DNA of 64,000 bases from Warburgia ugandensis. Lineage: Eukaryota; Streptophyta; Magnoliopsida; Canellales; Canellaceae. Where the stretch lies: the NCBI GenBank assembly GCA_035236585.1, contig CP141132.1, forward strand, positions 64,887,880-64,951,879, written 5' to 3'. The notes beneath the pieces are model-generated. The model had not been told where the DNA came from. It did not search any database and saw only the letters and a list, made by a program, of their open reading frames with translations. Numbering within the stretch: position 1 is the first letter of the stretch; each line of letters starts with the position of its first letter. Positions 14,010-27,985 of the stretch are shown here, piece after piece. The position numbers were made by a program, and so were the translations under genes.

Positions 14010-17000
14010 AATCACATGTGTGTGTGTGTTTAATTTAGAAACCTTATGATGAGATGAATGTTGTATGAGAATGGATGGTTGAGATCTTCCTTTCCATAGG
14101 ATTTTGGTTTGACTTTTCAACACAGGAAAGGTGGCTAGGATTTTGATCTTTTCAATGATTTATTCCTGGCCCTTAAATCATGCATACCGTTATTTGAATG
14201 GATGAGATTCGTTTATGGCAAGTAAACCTTCTTTAAACTTCATTTCTTCTCTACCGTTGGATTGGATTCCCATAGGATGAATGGCCATGATTGTTGTAGA
14301 TATTTATATTCTCAAATGGAGCAATTGTGCTTCAATGCCTTGTATGGATAAGACATCTACTTAGTGGTTGATTCTTTGTCCTTTGATTGAATAGGTGACA
14401 TAAAAATAAGCAAAATTCTTCATGTGATCCCATTTTCCTTTTTCTTCTAAGAAGCTTTCATTATATATGAATTAAATTTCTTTCATAAGCCTCTTAAGGC
14501 GGTGACATGTGTGCAAATGTGTGTGACTTGAAATTTTGCCACATTTCAACCCACATTTTATTAGGATTAGTGCATACAGTTTTCTACCACTCTAAGTTTG
14601 ATTATGATACCCAATGATTATTTTGAACCTCCAAGACTTCATTTGGCATGTATGGTCCGTAATGTAGCTTGGTTTCTAAAATTAATCTTTCAAAGGTAAA
14701 ATGGTCATTTTGTAGATTTTTTCATATGTACCCTAGACATGCAAAATAATAGAATTAATCTTAATTAGTACTAATTAAGTAATTTCTAGGGTTGAAACAT
14801 TCCAAATATATGGATATTTATGTAATAATTCTAATATCCAACCTCTCTCATTAAAAATTTTATTGTGTTGACCTCTCCACATCTCTTACTCACCTTCCTC
14901 TAGCAACTAGGGGTGCAAATGGCATACTCAAAACTAGACCAAAAATTAAGGTATGTATTAATTTTCATTTTAAGGAACCAAATCTTATTGGTATGGTATT
15001 AATTTTACATTTGAGTACTAGAACCAAAAGCAAGAACCAAAAGATAATAATAATAACAATAGAGTAAAATATCCTTAGAATATTATCTTAAACTTTATTT
15101 GAGGGTAATGCAATAATTTATATTTGTTAAATTTTATTACTAATAATTATCTTTTTTAGTACAAGCAAAGAATTATGAAGCAAATAACTCACATTCTCAC
15201 TCACATTGTTACCCACACTGCGCTAGGCATTTGTTCTAATTAACCATTTGCACTAGGCATTTAGTCTAATTAATTATCTTTTACACTTTTATGTTTAACT
15301 TATTCTGAGCTTAGATTATCACCTAATAATAGGACTACTTATGGACGGCCATTATGGTTCATCCATAAATATAAACATGTAAATGGGAAATAATAACTAT
15401 TGTAAAAGGGAAACCAAAATCTTACTACTAAACTAACCCCATCTAGCATAGTTGGTTGCATACCACTAGATGTGTCTCCTTGTTATGCTTAGTTGGATGT
15501 TTGAACTGGCACTTTCCTTTCATTTCAAGTAGATATAGTAATTAGGACAGTAGATTCTAGACATTTTGTGTCATAATTCTTCATTGTGAAGAAAAAAAAG
15601 AAAAAGAAAAACCTTCAAAGTGCAGTCAGTGACCATATTTTTTGGAGCCCACTTTGCATGTTCTAAGTCATTCATCTCATTGCTAGAAATTAGACTTTTT
15701 ATTGTCAAGAAATCATATGGTTTAGTCGATTCTCACTTCTAAAAGTTTGTGTATCATTTATAAAGTTGGCCTTTTTATATAAAAAATGTCACTTTTTTTA
15801 ATATGAGCAATTATACATAGGTTTTTCAATTAATTTTAAAAAGCAAAGAATTTTGCATGTCGTTACGATTGAACCCAATAGAAGGTGTTGTTAGATGCCA
15901 TGAAAGAGAGTTGCTTACATGGATGTTGAAGAGGACAATCATTTCTCTTACATGTCTTTGACCCTTTAAATAGATTGAAAAATATGGCCCATTATTGTTT
16001 TCCTATTCGAGCTTAAATCCCATCATTCTTTTAAAATTATGTTTTTCCTCTTTTATGTTATCTCTTGCAGTGATCATTTGGAGAGTTAGAAAGCAAATCC
16101 TCAAAAGTCCTTCCTCTCTCCTATTTTGTGTTGTCTCTGATGGGTTCCCTAAGTTGTTTTGATAGGGGGTTTGGTTGCCGTAACTCGTTTTCCATAAGCT
16201 AATTTTAGTAGAAGTCTAGGAGCCCATTTTTTATCCTAAGAAAGTGCTTACTATTCTTAGTGGATGGGGGGGGGGGGGGCGAATAAAAAAAATTTGTAAC
16301 CTTGGTAACGACTCAACTCCTCATTGCATCTTTCTTTGAGTTATGATCATTATAGCTTTTGTTTGAAGCTATATTTGTCTCTCTAATCCCTGGGCAAATT
16401 AGTAAAGGGAAGAGATTTTGAATGTTCAATTAGAAACAAGAATTGGAGAGGCCAAGGAAGGTAGAACAAAAACCATGGGCATGGTTGGCTTGTTTGTGAA
16501 TTGGATTATGAATTTGACAATTATAATTTTTTTTAAAGTCTTAGCATTTGGTTTGCTACAGAATAATGAATGGAATGTACAAGGGGTTGTGGGAAGCTAA
16601 GGATCTTCATAATTGGGACCAAAAAACATCTTAGGAAACCCTTTATGAAATGCCCTAATTGGCTTGGTAAGAATGGGTATGGATACTTCAAATGATAAAT
16701 TGAAGAGGTGGTTATAAAGGTTACTACACAACTTGTTGCTACAAGGGAAGGTGCTGCTACTATTAGAGAAGCTCCACTATAGACTTTAGGCAGCTATTGA
16801 ATAGATTCATGAATATAGTCTAACTTGTTATTGTTGTGTTATCATCATAGTGTTGAAATGAGTTGTAACATCAATAACTTAGAATTAATGAAATGACTAA
16901 TGTTGTTGTTGTCTAGCTCAGTAGTTGTTTGAATTGCTCTAATTGGGATGATAATTATCAAATGAGCATCATAAAAGTTCTCATTTCAATGAAATAAAAT

Positions 17001-17164
17001 ATAGAAGAGTATCAAAGCTTAAATGAAAGGTTAAAAAGAACTGAAATTGAATGACATTTCATCTTTAAAAGTAAATGAAACAAAAGATAAAATAAAAGTA
17101 AATGATATGTTAGAACTCTAATGAATTTCCTCTAAATCTTTCCATCCTATTAGTCATCCTTGAT
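14010..17164. other. Non-coding stretch, no gene recognised
   Basis: AT-rich, with no frame longer than about 60 codons that looks real. Small items are a 33-bp imperfect direct repeat at 15,220-15,285 (GCACTAGGCATTTAGTCTAA type) and a run of about 14 guanines at 16,266-16,279. Part is probably decayed transposon sequence that I cannot assign. Confidence 0.35.
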
Positions 17165-18190
17165 TCAATGGTATAGAGTCATCCTGGATTTCATGCCATC
17201 CATACTAGTCTTGAAAGTCAACTCAAAATCATCAAGTTTGGCCATCATTCTTTCACCACTTGCCATGATAGTTGAGCTATCAAGCCCTAGTGCTTTAGAG
17301 GATTCACCAACTTGGTCTTCAAGTTCATTTTCGTCTTCATTTTCTTCAATTCTCATAGGAATCGTCTCTTCCTCTTGATTACTGGCACCTCTAACCCAGT
17401 CTTCTTTAAGAGATAACATGAAGTTCATATGAACAAGGGTCTTTTGACAAAGTTGATGGAATGCTTCAATGAACTTGATTTCTACTTCATCTCCAAAATC
17501 AACTCCTGAATCATACATGAAATTAGTGATTGCCACTGGGTAGATATAAGCTCTATGATTCTTAATGCACAATTTTACATTTGAGATGAATGACTTAGTC
17601 ATGTTGAATGGTTTCTTTATTTTTAGTCAATACCACAAGGCTATCTCCTTTTTATTAGTGCTAATGTAACCTCTTGTTCTTGGAATAGGATGTTTGTGAT
17701 CATTAAGTGCAAAAGTCTAGTGGCAAGTGGCATGTCTTTTATCTTCATGAACCTTCTTTCCCATGCATTTAGGCCATTGAGGACTAATTTTAAGGCTCTT
17801 TCTCTATTGACATTTTACATACTTTATGACTTGTATATGGTATTTCAAGTGACCTTCCAATATTTGTGGAACTCAATTGAGCTTCTTTCCATTTACATAA
17901 GAAACAGGCTTGAAATAATCTCTCTTAAGTTCCAAATTAGCACAAAAGTACTTACTATTGTCAACATAATAAGATGTGTATGATAACAAAGTCCTTAAAT
18001 CCTAGTCCTTTAAACAACTCTTCACATTTGCACCAATGAGAGAAGGATTAGAAGTTGATATGTCTCTCTCCATATGGTTTTTTTATTCTATCGAATCTAA
18101 CTTCGTTTAGCTTTGAAGTGAAAAATTGTTTGTCATAAGGTCCATAAAGGTCAATTTCCTTACCTTGATCATCCTTTGTCCCCTATCATT
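17165..18190 (-). pseudogene. Transposase_32-like plant transposon protein relic
   Basis: Minus-strand frames read as a broken protein. An upstream piece carries FKSKLNEVRFDRIKKPYGER, then KYFCANLELKRDYFKPVSYV and NGKKLN, then GYISTNKKEIALWY after several stops. An intact 145-codon frame (17,602 to 17,165) continues with KSFISNVKLCIKNHRAYIYP and VAITNFMYDSGV, followed by an acidic linker. The order fits the plant-specific 'putative plant transposon protein' (Transposase_32) domain, found in retroelement-related proteins. This is recognition from memory of the family pattern; a plant gag of another lineage is the alternative. Confidence 0.5.
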
Positions 18191-18689
18191 CTTCTCCTTC
18201 TTTCATATTGTTTTTGTTTCTCAAATATGGATCTTTAAGACCCCCATCAATCCTTGCTTTGGTCTCTTTCATTGAGACCACCTTCTTCTTGTGTGGGTCT
18301 TCTGCTTGAAGCCATAGCATAGAAATCTCTTTGGCAACTTTATACAAACACTAGGAGGACTTGTAGACAACAGAAAGGCCCAATATGAAGCCCTTAAAGT
18401 TAAGGAGAATGGATGGTACGTGCAATGAAGGTAAAAAAAACTTAATGCAACTATAATTTTCAAAGTTTAAATCAATTGGAAACAAATTTGGCAAGATGAG
18501 TATTTGTGTAAAGGACAGGAAGATGGGTGCTTGGAGTGAGAGTTGAAGAGAAATTTGAATTTTTAAGGTTAAAAAGATAACACTGTGATGGAAAGACCAA
18601 AATACCCACATGTTCTTGATGAGTCATTTTTGAAATGTCTTTGATCATTGACTCATCATGTGCATCAATGGATAATGCAGAAGAGGGAC

Positions 18690-19020
18690 TTGCTGGGGAC
18701 TTTCCAAACATGCTTAGTCATTGACCTATGCTCTCTATCAACAAATGATTCCAAAGTGGCCAAGTGGGTGACTTGTAGATCGTGCCTGCCCATTGACCCA
18801 TAGTAGGAGTCAACAAATTATTGTAAAATGCTTATTTCGTTAAATTATTGTAAAATGCCTATTTCATTACACTTGTATATCATGCTAGGCAGTCAACCCA
18901 TAGGATGATTCAATGAATGCCTACAAAATGCTTGTCTGGGTGAACGTGTAGATCATATCTCGCTGTCGACCTACAAGATGAGTCCATAGACCTTCACAAA
19001 ATGGTTGTTTGGGTGTTACT
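18690..19020. repeat. Imperfect tandem repeat, unit about 80-90 bp
   Basis: Three to four diverged units share TTGTAGATCATGCC, GTCAACCCATAGGATGAGTC and TACAAAATGCTTGTTTGGGTG-like words, near 18,770, 18,870 and 18,950. A 26-bp internal duplication (AAATTATTGTAAAATGC) sits in the second unit. This is non-coding. Confidence 0.6.
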
Positions 19021-19231
19021 AAGTTTACACATTCTTGAGCATCTTATTTTCATGGGTTAATTAAAGTCACCATTTATACAATATATGAATCATTCACACA
19101 AGTTTATTCCTTTTAAAGAAACAATGGACGCATCCATTTAAATGGAAAGTGAGTATCCATTTAAAAAGATTTTCTTGCTTTACAACATCTACACAATCTT
19201 TGCATTCATTTAAGCAAGTGAATCCCCTTCC

Positions 19232-19236
19232 AACCA
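19232..19236. repeat. Left target duplication of the complete Athila-like element
   Basis: AACCA stands before the LTR start TGTTGACG. The matching position after the other LTR (31,201-31,205) reads AACCC, so four of five bases agree. Confidence 0.65.
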
Positions 19237-22200
19237 TGTTGACGTTTAACCGTAAGTGCACAGGCTATTGTAGTATAGCTTATGCAAGTACAGGTCGATC
19301 CCATGGGGAATTGACTTAAAAAGTGGGAATTTTAATAAAATTTAATTATCTAAAATTAAAAAGAAATTAGTAAAATTTACTAGAATTATTAAAATTATAA
19401 TCAAAGTTCAAATCTAATCAACTTCTAAAAATTATAGAATTTTCAGTTCCTAAATAAAACAAATAAATCAAATAACATGAAAAAATACTTCCCTAGCTTA
19501 ATCTCTATCAATATCTTCAAATATGTTCGAGAGTTGATCAGCCTTCATATATGTCTTCAATACGTCTTTGATTAGAGATCTACGGTTGGATTTGTTAAAT
19601 TCCTCAAAATCATAGAGATCTGAGCTAAATTGTAATTTTGGGATTTGGACAATCTAGATCTAGTAACTGATTTCAGATTAAAGATCAAAGACATTAATTA
19701 AGTTCAGAGTATCTTAAGAATAAAACTATAAAGTTAATTTGAAATCAAATAAGAAAAGGATGAGAAATAAGCAATTCTTAGTTGATTAAGGCTAACCCAT
19801 TGATTGGGTTAAACCTTAATTGATATGGTCTGGATTGGACTATTTCTGAATAAGCAGAATGCAGATATCTCAAAATTGGAATAAAATAGGAACAAAAATG
19901 AGATTAAAATTAAAGTAGCAGGGGTAAAAATGAAATTTAACAACAAATCTAGTTAAAATAAAAAAAAAGATAGAGAAACCCGACAAGAAGAAAATGCCAG
20001 AGGAGGAGAAGGGTAAAGGGAAAAGGAGGAGAAGAGGAGAAGAGAAGAGGAATGAGGAGAGGGGAAGGGAAGGGAAGGGAAGGGAAAGGGAGGAAACCTA
20101 TGTTGGGTTTCCTTCTCCGATCCGATAGGTGACGACGCCTGGGCTGGATCTAGCGACTGGGGATGACAATGAAGCCGATGGAAAAAAGAGACGATGGAGA
20201 TGGAATGGTGATGTCGGTTGGGCAATCTGGGTAGTACTGGTTGAGGAAGATGACAGAGAGGGATGGTGAGGAAAGGTATTGGGGTAGTCTGGGCTGACGA
20301 CTGGCAGATGCATGGAGGGCTGAAGATGATGGGAGGTGCTTGTCTTGCGGAGCAGGAGGTAAAACCAATCCAAGCTTTAGCCTAGCCAGTGAAGGTGACA
20401 AAGGCTTCGGATGGAGGGGCTAGAGCAGAGGTGAAATAGGAAAAAAAAAAAAAAAAAACCTGGTCCGATGAATAGAGGAGGTGAGGAGGAGAGTGATGGG
20501 GTGAAACATAAGGAGTAGAGAGCAGAGGAGAGAAAGTTGATGAGAGAGAGAGAGAGAGAGAGGCTATGCAGGAAAGAGAGCTGGGAGTGGGGAGTGCAAC
20601 GATGATGTAGAATAGAGATAGAGAGAGCAAGAGGAGAAAAAGAAAGAGATGAGAAGGGGGACTGCTTCCTTCGTGTTCCAGCCCAAGGGTGCGACGTTGA
20701 GGAAGGCAAGAGGAGGGCAGATAGAGAGAGAGAAGAGGAAGTAGGAGAATATGACGACCTGGGTTTTTTAGCACATTTTTTTTCTTTTTCTTTTTATGTA
20801 ACTTTTTGAAAGGTGGGGCCCCAAATTTTATAAAAACCAAAACAACGAAAAACAATTTCAAACAAATTTCATTTCTAGAAAACCCTGAGGGTCAACCATC
20901 GACTCAAAACTCAATTATTATTTTTTATTCAAGTAACATTTTTTTTAATAATTTTAGTACTTCAGGACTCATCTAGTCAACAACCACATTCCCATAACAA
21001 TATAATCAAGTCTAATAAGATAGATATACATACACAGTCCCTATAGAATCAGAACATACCTCTCAATGAGACATCTTGATCACTATTCGTCTAACTCCCC
21101 ATTAGTCCTATCTTTCTCTCAATATTTGAGGCATTGCAACAATAACACAATGCCTTGTAAGCAATGCTTAGTAGGTACATAGACATTTAATGTAATAATA
21201 ATAGAATAAAATCAAATAATAGTGCTGATATAATAAGTAGATCGATTTTTCATGAAAATATAATTATTATAAGCAATGCCAATAAAATCTTAAGATATCA
21301 TATACGATAAAACATGCATCTCATGGATTTAATATATGATATGATCTAACATAAATGAGCATACAATAACAACAGGATACCCTAAGGTACGTGGGTCCCA
21401 GGAGTGTCCCATACACTCGTATCACAAATCATAAGTACTCATATCCAACCTCTGAGTGTCGTCACACTCAGGCATATAATAACATCTCCATGCTCCTCAT
21501 GCAAGTATACAAAATAAGAGTATGGATTGTCATGCTGCGATGGCAACCCTCCAAGGTCTCAACCACTGCCACTCCTCGTTGACACCATAATAAGAGACTT
21601 AATGTCCGTCCCCATGGAAAGGCTCGGACCAGTAGTGTAGACTATCCATGTTACCAAACCCTTACCGAAAGACATCTGCAAGCATGTGTCTATCATATCA
21701 CAATCACATCACAATTTTGAAGGGTAGGTGGCCAGCCATACTCTCTCCTAGCATGACCTCCACCGGGTGAGAGCACCCGTCATAAAACACAAAACACGAA
21801 AATCATGTATCTCAAAAATCAAAAGCACTCGTGGCTCACAATCCCCAAGGCATGCCCCTCATCCTGGGGTTAGCTTCTCAAAGGACTAGCCACCAAGCCT
21901 CCACTATCTTCCTTATGAAAATCCATTAGTTTCAATGGTGCAATAAAGAAAGATAATTTCTAATTATGCATAAATACGTAGTATCAATTTCATGAAATCA
22001 TCAATCATAAATCCATTCAATACATTCTTGAAATCTAATATCAATCATATCATAAAACTCGGAATCTCACCAAATCATAGACTAAATAAACAAGTGCAAA
22101 TTAAATCACAATCCATAATGATGCTATGATAATGCAAGGGTTTTAAAATCAAAACGTAACATTAAATGTCGTCACCTGCCTCAATGTGAGATAATCCACT

Positions 22201-24369
22201 TCAAAAGTGTAATCCTCTTAGCTCGTGCACTCAGATGTACCTCTCAGTGTCATAGTACCATTTTGTGTTATTCATTTCATCATAGTGAAATATATGGCAA
22301 TCTAACCGTTGGATCATTCTTTAAGATCTCTATTTATGATTTGGTCCTTAATCTCAACATTACTTGTTATTAATTTGTCCTATCTCATGTTCATCTTTTT
22401 ATTTTTGTGGGTATCTAACATTTATACCTTATTCTGACAGTCAGATCATCTTCAGATCAATAATTTCCTACGATGTGGTTCAGATCAATGGTCTAGATCA
22501 ATTTCTAGAGTAATCACACCTAATATGATCCTTAGAACCCTTATTTATTATCATACGTTATCTTATTGTTCAAGTCTTGGGGCCAGATCACCCTTTAATA
22601 TGTTGGTTCTAAGTTATTGAATAATATTTTATAATTTGACTAATATAAAATTGGTCAAATGTAAGTTTTCAAGCTAAATCTAGGTCCACTTCATCAAAAC
22701 GATCGCAACAGATATTTTCAATTGTGATTTGGACCTTTGTAGCTCTCAAAATCAAGCTTTTTGTGAAAAGACTTTATAAATTAATATATTAACTTATGGA
22801 GGTCAGGCAAGTGTTTGCACTGATTTACACCGGCAGATGGGGTTTACATCAGTGTCCTCGAAGTGCACTATCGCCAAGACGCCTGGCGCATTCTGGTCAT
22901 CCAGGACAGCACGTGTGAGCGTCCCACTTGCATCCCAGTGGGCAACTTGGGTGCACTATCCATCGAGGACAATGAACCCAAGTCATCCACCTTGTTTTGG
23001 CTTAATCGGAGCCCTACAAGCTCTGATTTTTTATCTGTTTTTGCCATTCCTAGGGTTTTAGGTCCAAAGATCACAATGAACGATTTAGATTTCTCATTTG
23101 AGGTGTCCTTAACATGGGTCTAACCATCCTCCATGGTTTTAAATCCCTAGGCCATTCAACAGTCATTCTGATCAAATCTAGCCCGGATCTGTGAGGGGAA
23201 TGTTGGAAAACAAGGTAAATAACAAGTTAAAGTGTGTAACTTACCTGATTAGAGCCAAAATTGAGAGATCGGAGCCCTCTAGCGTGTGCAAACTTCAATT
23301 CATTTTCGTGGAATGCATAGGAGAAAACGAGGGTTCTCCTCTAGTTGTTTAGCGTGGGAATGGAAGGGGAAACTTGTATTTTATAGGCTAAGACCCGATT
23401 TTCTTGAATGGAAGGTAGATCACCACCTTCCTCAATTAAAACTCTAATGAAAATGGAAATTGGGTGCCGTTATCAAAACGACTCCCTTTAATTAGCATCC
23501 CTGGCAAATTACCAATTTACCCTTACCCTTAAAATGGTCATATCTCACTCATCCGAACTCCGTTTTCAACGTTCTTTATACCGTTCAATTCCTATCGATG
23601 TATTCTTTCTAGTTTTAGTGATTTCAAAATCAAATTCTATGCATAAAATTTGTTAATTAATTTATCTTATTTTATTACTAATTTAGGGTTAAAAATTGAG
23701 GTTATTACAGCGAAGGAGATAGGGAGAAGAAAAGGAAGGTAGTGGTCTGCCCTATATGGCCGAGCCAAGGGAGAGAGGAGAAGAGGGAATGGGGAGCAAG
23801 GAGGAAGGAGAGACAGAAAGAAAATTTGGAGAGAGTCTCCCTCCTACGTCCAACACCAAACAGGAAGTCAGGAGAGAGAAAAGAGAGAATTCAGGGGTGA
23901 TGGGTTTGCCTCTCTTATCATTTCTTCACTTTCCTTTAAAGTGAAGAATCCTTTTTACTTTGGAAACTTGTACCATTCTTTTATGCAACATTCCCTTTTA
24001 ATAAAATCTTCTCCATGATTCGCAATTGAGATCAATTATCCATTAGGAAATTATCCATCCATCTTTGTGGGTGATCTAGTCTGTCCAATGCTCTTTAGGA
24101 TAATCCATACCGTTAACTTTTGATCTTAGCCATTCATGCCTCTTTTAGTTAGTATGCAAAATAAAAGACCAAATTAAAATCATTTGAATGTACATTAATC
24201 ATCTGGTAAGCTCTAATAATCATATGACTGTTAATTTTGACAAATTAAGCTTTAGATGATCAATCGGAGCTAAATTCAAAATCAACCTAAATTTCACAAT
24301 TTTGAACAGCTAGATGATCTAATTGAATGCTAAAGTAGGGGTATTTGGACTAAAATTGAATACTTAACA
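19237..24369 (-). repeat. 3' LTR (copy A), split by a nested solo LTR
   Basis: Plus-strand start TGTTGACGTTTAACC and end GAATACTTAACA. Removing 20,750-23,709 plus one target copy leaves about 2,168 bp, close to the 2,036 bp of its partner at 29,165. The GA-rich half (about 19,980-20,750) is the complement of the CT-rich leader seen in copy C. Proline/serine-rich minus-strand frames here come from that composition. Confidence 0.85.
20750..23709. mobile_element. Solo LTR (copy 2) nested in LTR A
   Basis: About 2,960 bp, homologous from end to end with the solo LTR at 543-3,496. It starts TATGACGACCTGGG (original TG mutated to TA) and ends GGTTATTACA. GAGAA before it and GCGAA after it form a 4/5 target duplication. 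The sister LTR near 30,531-30,550 lacks the insert and reads through with GTAGGAGAAGGAGAAGGAG, so it is an empty site. It is a solo LTR in the same orientation as copy 1. Confidence 0.9.
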
Positions 24370-26228
24370 CACACCCCAACCAGCATTTTGTTAATCCCGA
24401 GTAAAACATGCAAAAAACCAAATTTCAAAAATATTTTTAAGTCAACTTCAATTTTTCTGTAGAGAATTATCTTCAATAAATCTAACAACTTTAACATACT
24501 AATAAAAATAACTAAAGAATTCAAAACTCTACCCATATGCTAAAGTCATTCCACTTAAGCTCAGATCGCAAAGTGAGTGTGTGTGAATGCAGTCTATATA
24601 TATTATAATCTTTATCTCTAAGTACATTTCTAACTTTTGAACTCCATCAAAAATATGTTTTGACCTCAATCCTCACTAATGGTATACACTCAGAAATAAA
24701 ATCTCTCAAATAAAGGGTTTAAATCATATATCTCTTTTAAATATGTCAGAAGAGTCAATAAACGCAAATTTATCCCACATATATTCATGAAGAACGGGAG
24801 TTACTAAGGAAATTAATTGTTGATCTCTTTAGAATGGATGTCATTACCTTTGAATATTTAGACATACCACTCTTTAAATCCTATCCATTCATTTTCTCAT
24901 TGAGAATATATTTCTCCTAAATAAATAGGGCTTTAATTAAGACGAAATGTAAGCTTAGGACAGGGTACCAAAGAAAGGGTATAAGGTATTCAAGATTTCT
25001 TCAAAAAATAAGTAGAGGTCTTCTAAAGTTGATAATTCTTTCTTTCCTTTGCTTTGTTCTAAAGTGAATATTTCTTTTTCCACTTTTCTTTGTGTTCTTC
25101 AAACTTTTTTTTCAACACTTTTGAATCACTTGAAGAATATTTCTTTTCTTTTCTTGATATTCACTTTTCTACTTTCATTATAACTAAAAGGTATTCCTTC
25201 ATTCATCTCTAACTTATTTTTCAAATAAAATGGGTAATGGATAATTTATACTTGGGTTAATATGGGTGAAGGGTAATTTGTGTGACAAAAGAAATGGCTT
25301 ATAAGAGGCTCAAATTGGCTAACTAGTGGTAAAAATACTTCTGGGTAGGCTTTATGTCTCTAAGTTAACAACAAGAATGGTCTAAATCATTTTCTAAGTT
25401 TTCTATAATCCATCAGATTCAATAAACTTTTAGAACTTTAAAGATAATCCTCTAATTATTTAGGTAATTAGCCAAAATTGAGGATTGATAGGATCAATTT
25501 TCTTTATGCATACTGAAGAAAATTAGAAATATTTATAACCTCGCAAAAAGAATGAATGGCTCTAAAGCTCACTTAGGTTATAAATCTCTACTAAATTTCT
25601 TCAGAATTTCTCAGTTATAACTAATTATCAATCTAGACTATTTGTATGCAACTGTATGTACATATGTGATCTGAGACTTTGCTTTCATAGAATACCTTTA
25701 AAAAAAGAGTAAAATAATGAATTGATCATGTTCAGTTTTATTAATAAGCTAAAGTTAGCTAGATTATACTTCAAAAACTCCAATTCTCATCATAGTGTAG
25801 GAATTAACCTAAAAAATTTCTCCCAATTTTTTTAAATAAGAAAATCACCTAAAAACCTAAAAAAACTAGAATTTGATAGAATTCTACACCCCAACCTAAA
25901 AGAAACATTGTCTTCAATGTTTAAAAAGTAGGATGATGATAATGCATTGAGGAATGCAAAAAAATTGAAAGATGTAGAAAAAAATCTGAAAAAGAAAAAG
26001 AAGAAAGCAAAAATTAATCTACATAACTTTTACAAATGAAAATTTTTAGGAGAAAAATATTACTAAGTTCGAAATTTCCCTAGGTCCCATACGAAATGAG
26101 CTGGACAGGCCTATGAAAAGGAATGGTGAATAAATTTATCTTGCAATTTAAAAAAAATTCATTTTATCAAAGGACAAGATAAATTTATCTTTAGGCTGCT
26201 TCTCATAATTAGAGACAATAGTTGGAGC
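24370..26228 (-). other. Untranslated internal tail of the complete element
   Basis: On the minus strand this runs from the gag stop to the purine tract GGTTGGGGTG at the LTR junction (24,370-24,382 on the plus strand). It contains the complement of the ACATTGAAGACAATGTTTC signature near 25,900-25,925. It matches the tail of copy C throughout. No pol fragment is visible. Confidence 0.75.
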
Positions 26229-27985
26229 TCAATACAACCTTTTTGGAAATGGAGCAAGGATGTCATATTGATAATTGGGTGTGACATTTTCCTGTTCAAC
26301 AAATTTCTCTCTTTTTTTTAAAATAAGTTTCAATACTATTTTCGTCTTTTTAGAACCAAATTCCTCAACTATATTACCACTATGAATAATGGTAGCTAGC
26401 TTTGTTTGTTCCATGTCTGTAACTGAAGAATTAATCTCATCTCCTACATCCATATCATCAGGGTTTTCATTTGGTGGAACAAGACATTACCCTTCATCAA
26501 TGGCATGTAGCATTTGAGACATCATGTCCTTTAATTCAGTTATGGATTCCGTGTTCTCTTTTAATTGGGCTTTAATTTGATCAATTTTCTTCTCTTGGTA
26601 TTGCATGACATGATGGAAATTATCCTCCGCTTTCCTCTTATGTGGAGGAAGGTAAGGTTCAGGAGCAAGGGGTCCTTGTTTTTGGTGATAGGGTTGGTGT
26701 TGGGCCTTTTGTGAGACATTAGCATTATATTCATTTTTTAAACTGACAGTAGGATGATTACTCCAGTTGGGATTATACGTCTCTGAAGATAGGAAAAAAT
26801 GTTTCTCATAAGAATGTATCGATTCATGAAGTGCATCCTGAAATGCAGTAGCAATGGGACATTCCTGAGTGGGGTGTGTATTACTTTCACAAATATCACA
26901 CACTTGTTCAACTTTCTTACATGGACATTTTTCCATTTTCATGGCCTCAACTATTCTATCTAGGGGTACTATTTTCATATCATCTTTTTCAATTGTAGAA
27001 AATATTTCTCCCCTAGAGGATGTGGTGGTGGACCTAAGCTTGTTTGGATAAACTACTTTTTCTGAATTAGCCCAGGTTTGTGCACTCTCTGCCAACCATT
27101 CCAAATACTCTTGTGCCTCTTCAGGTTGTTTGTTTAAGAAATTAACATTGCACATCATTTCAACAAGCCAGCACATATAAAATTTAAGTCCTTCATAAAA
27201 AAAGCTAATGATATGCCAAAGTTCGTATCCATGATGTGGACAAGTTAACAATAATTCCTTGAATCTTGCCTAGCATTGATAGAAAGCTTCATTATTTGTT
27301 TGGGTAAAATTCATTATATTTCCGGGTAGAGCTTTTGTCTTATGTATAGGAAAGAACTTATTCAAGAACTTCCTAATCATTTCTTCCCATGTTTGTAGAG
27401 AACTTGATGGCAGTGAATGAAACCACATCTTAACCTTTTCCTTTAAAGAAAAAGAACATAGTTGGAGTCTTATTATGTCTAATTCAATGTTTTGTGTATA
27501 TTGGGTCATGCACACTTCATTGAATTCTTTAAATGCATGTAAGGATTGTCACTATCCAATCCCTCAAATTTGGGAAGAAATTGAATTACTCGCGCCTTTA
27601 ATTCAATCATACTAACATTTGGAGGTAAAAGTATACATGAAAGTGTGCTGGTATAATTAGGCTATAAATAGTCTCTTAATGTCTTCTCATGAGGATTTTG
27701 GTTATGCCAATTATCCTCATGTGTTCTAAATTGGTCCTTTCTCCTATTTCCATTTGGTTGAGAATAATTTCTCCATTGATGTATATTATCATTAAATAGA
27801 GGTGGAGGATCATCAGCATCAAAGAGGATTACTTGTCCATGAAGAAACATCATCATTTCGAAGATGAAAGGTAGTTCATCATCATTAAAGAGTGGATTGT
27901 TTCTCCATGGGGAAATATCTTCTCTATTAATGCTGGAGCGTAAATTACTCTTTTGATCATTATTTAGATTATTCATTGAATGCAA
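26229..27985 (-). pseudogene. Athila-like gag, frame-broken
   Basis: Four consecutive minus-strand pieces make one gag. 27,985-27,662 is an N-terminal segment. 27,515-27,270 carries the capsid words SLKEKVKMWFHSLP and WEEMIRKFLNKFFP. 27,251-26,487 (254 codons) begins LTCPHHGYELWHIISFFYEG. It contains a canonical CX2CX4HX4C knuckle, CDICESNTHPTQEC, then a coiled glutamine/lysine-rich tail. 26,453-26,229 ends in ILAPFPKRL, the point after which protease would normally follow. A few stops and frameshifts separate the pieces, so it is recently inactivated or only slightly decayed compared with copy C. Confidence 0.88.

Noticed and set aside
14908-15240. TAGGGGTGCAAA word resembling a hAT terminal repeat
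   Set aside because: No convincing inverted partner was found within the next few hundred bases.
19953-20861. Proline/serine-rich minus-strand frames up to 159 codons
   Set aside because: They are the GA-rich part of LTR A read on the other strand, the counterpart of the CT-rich frames in copy C.
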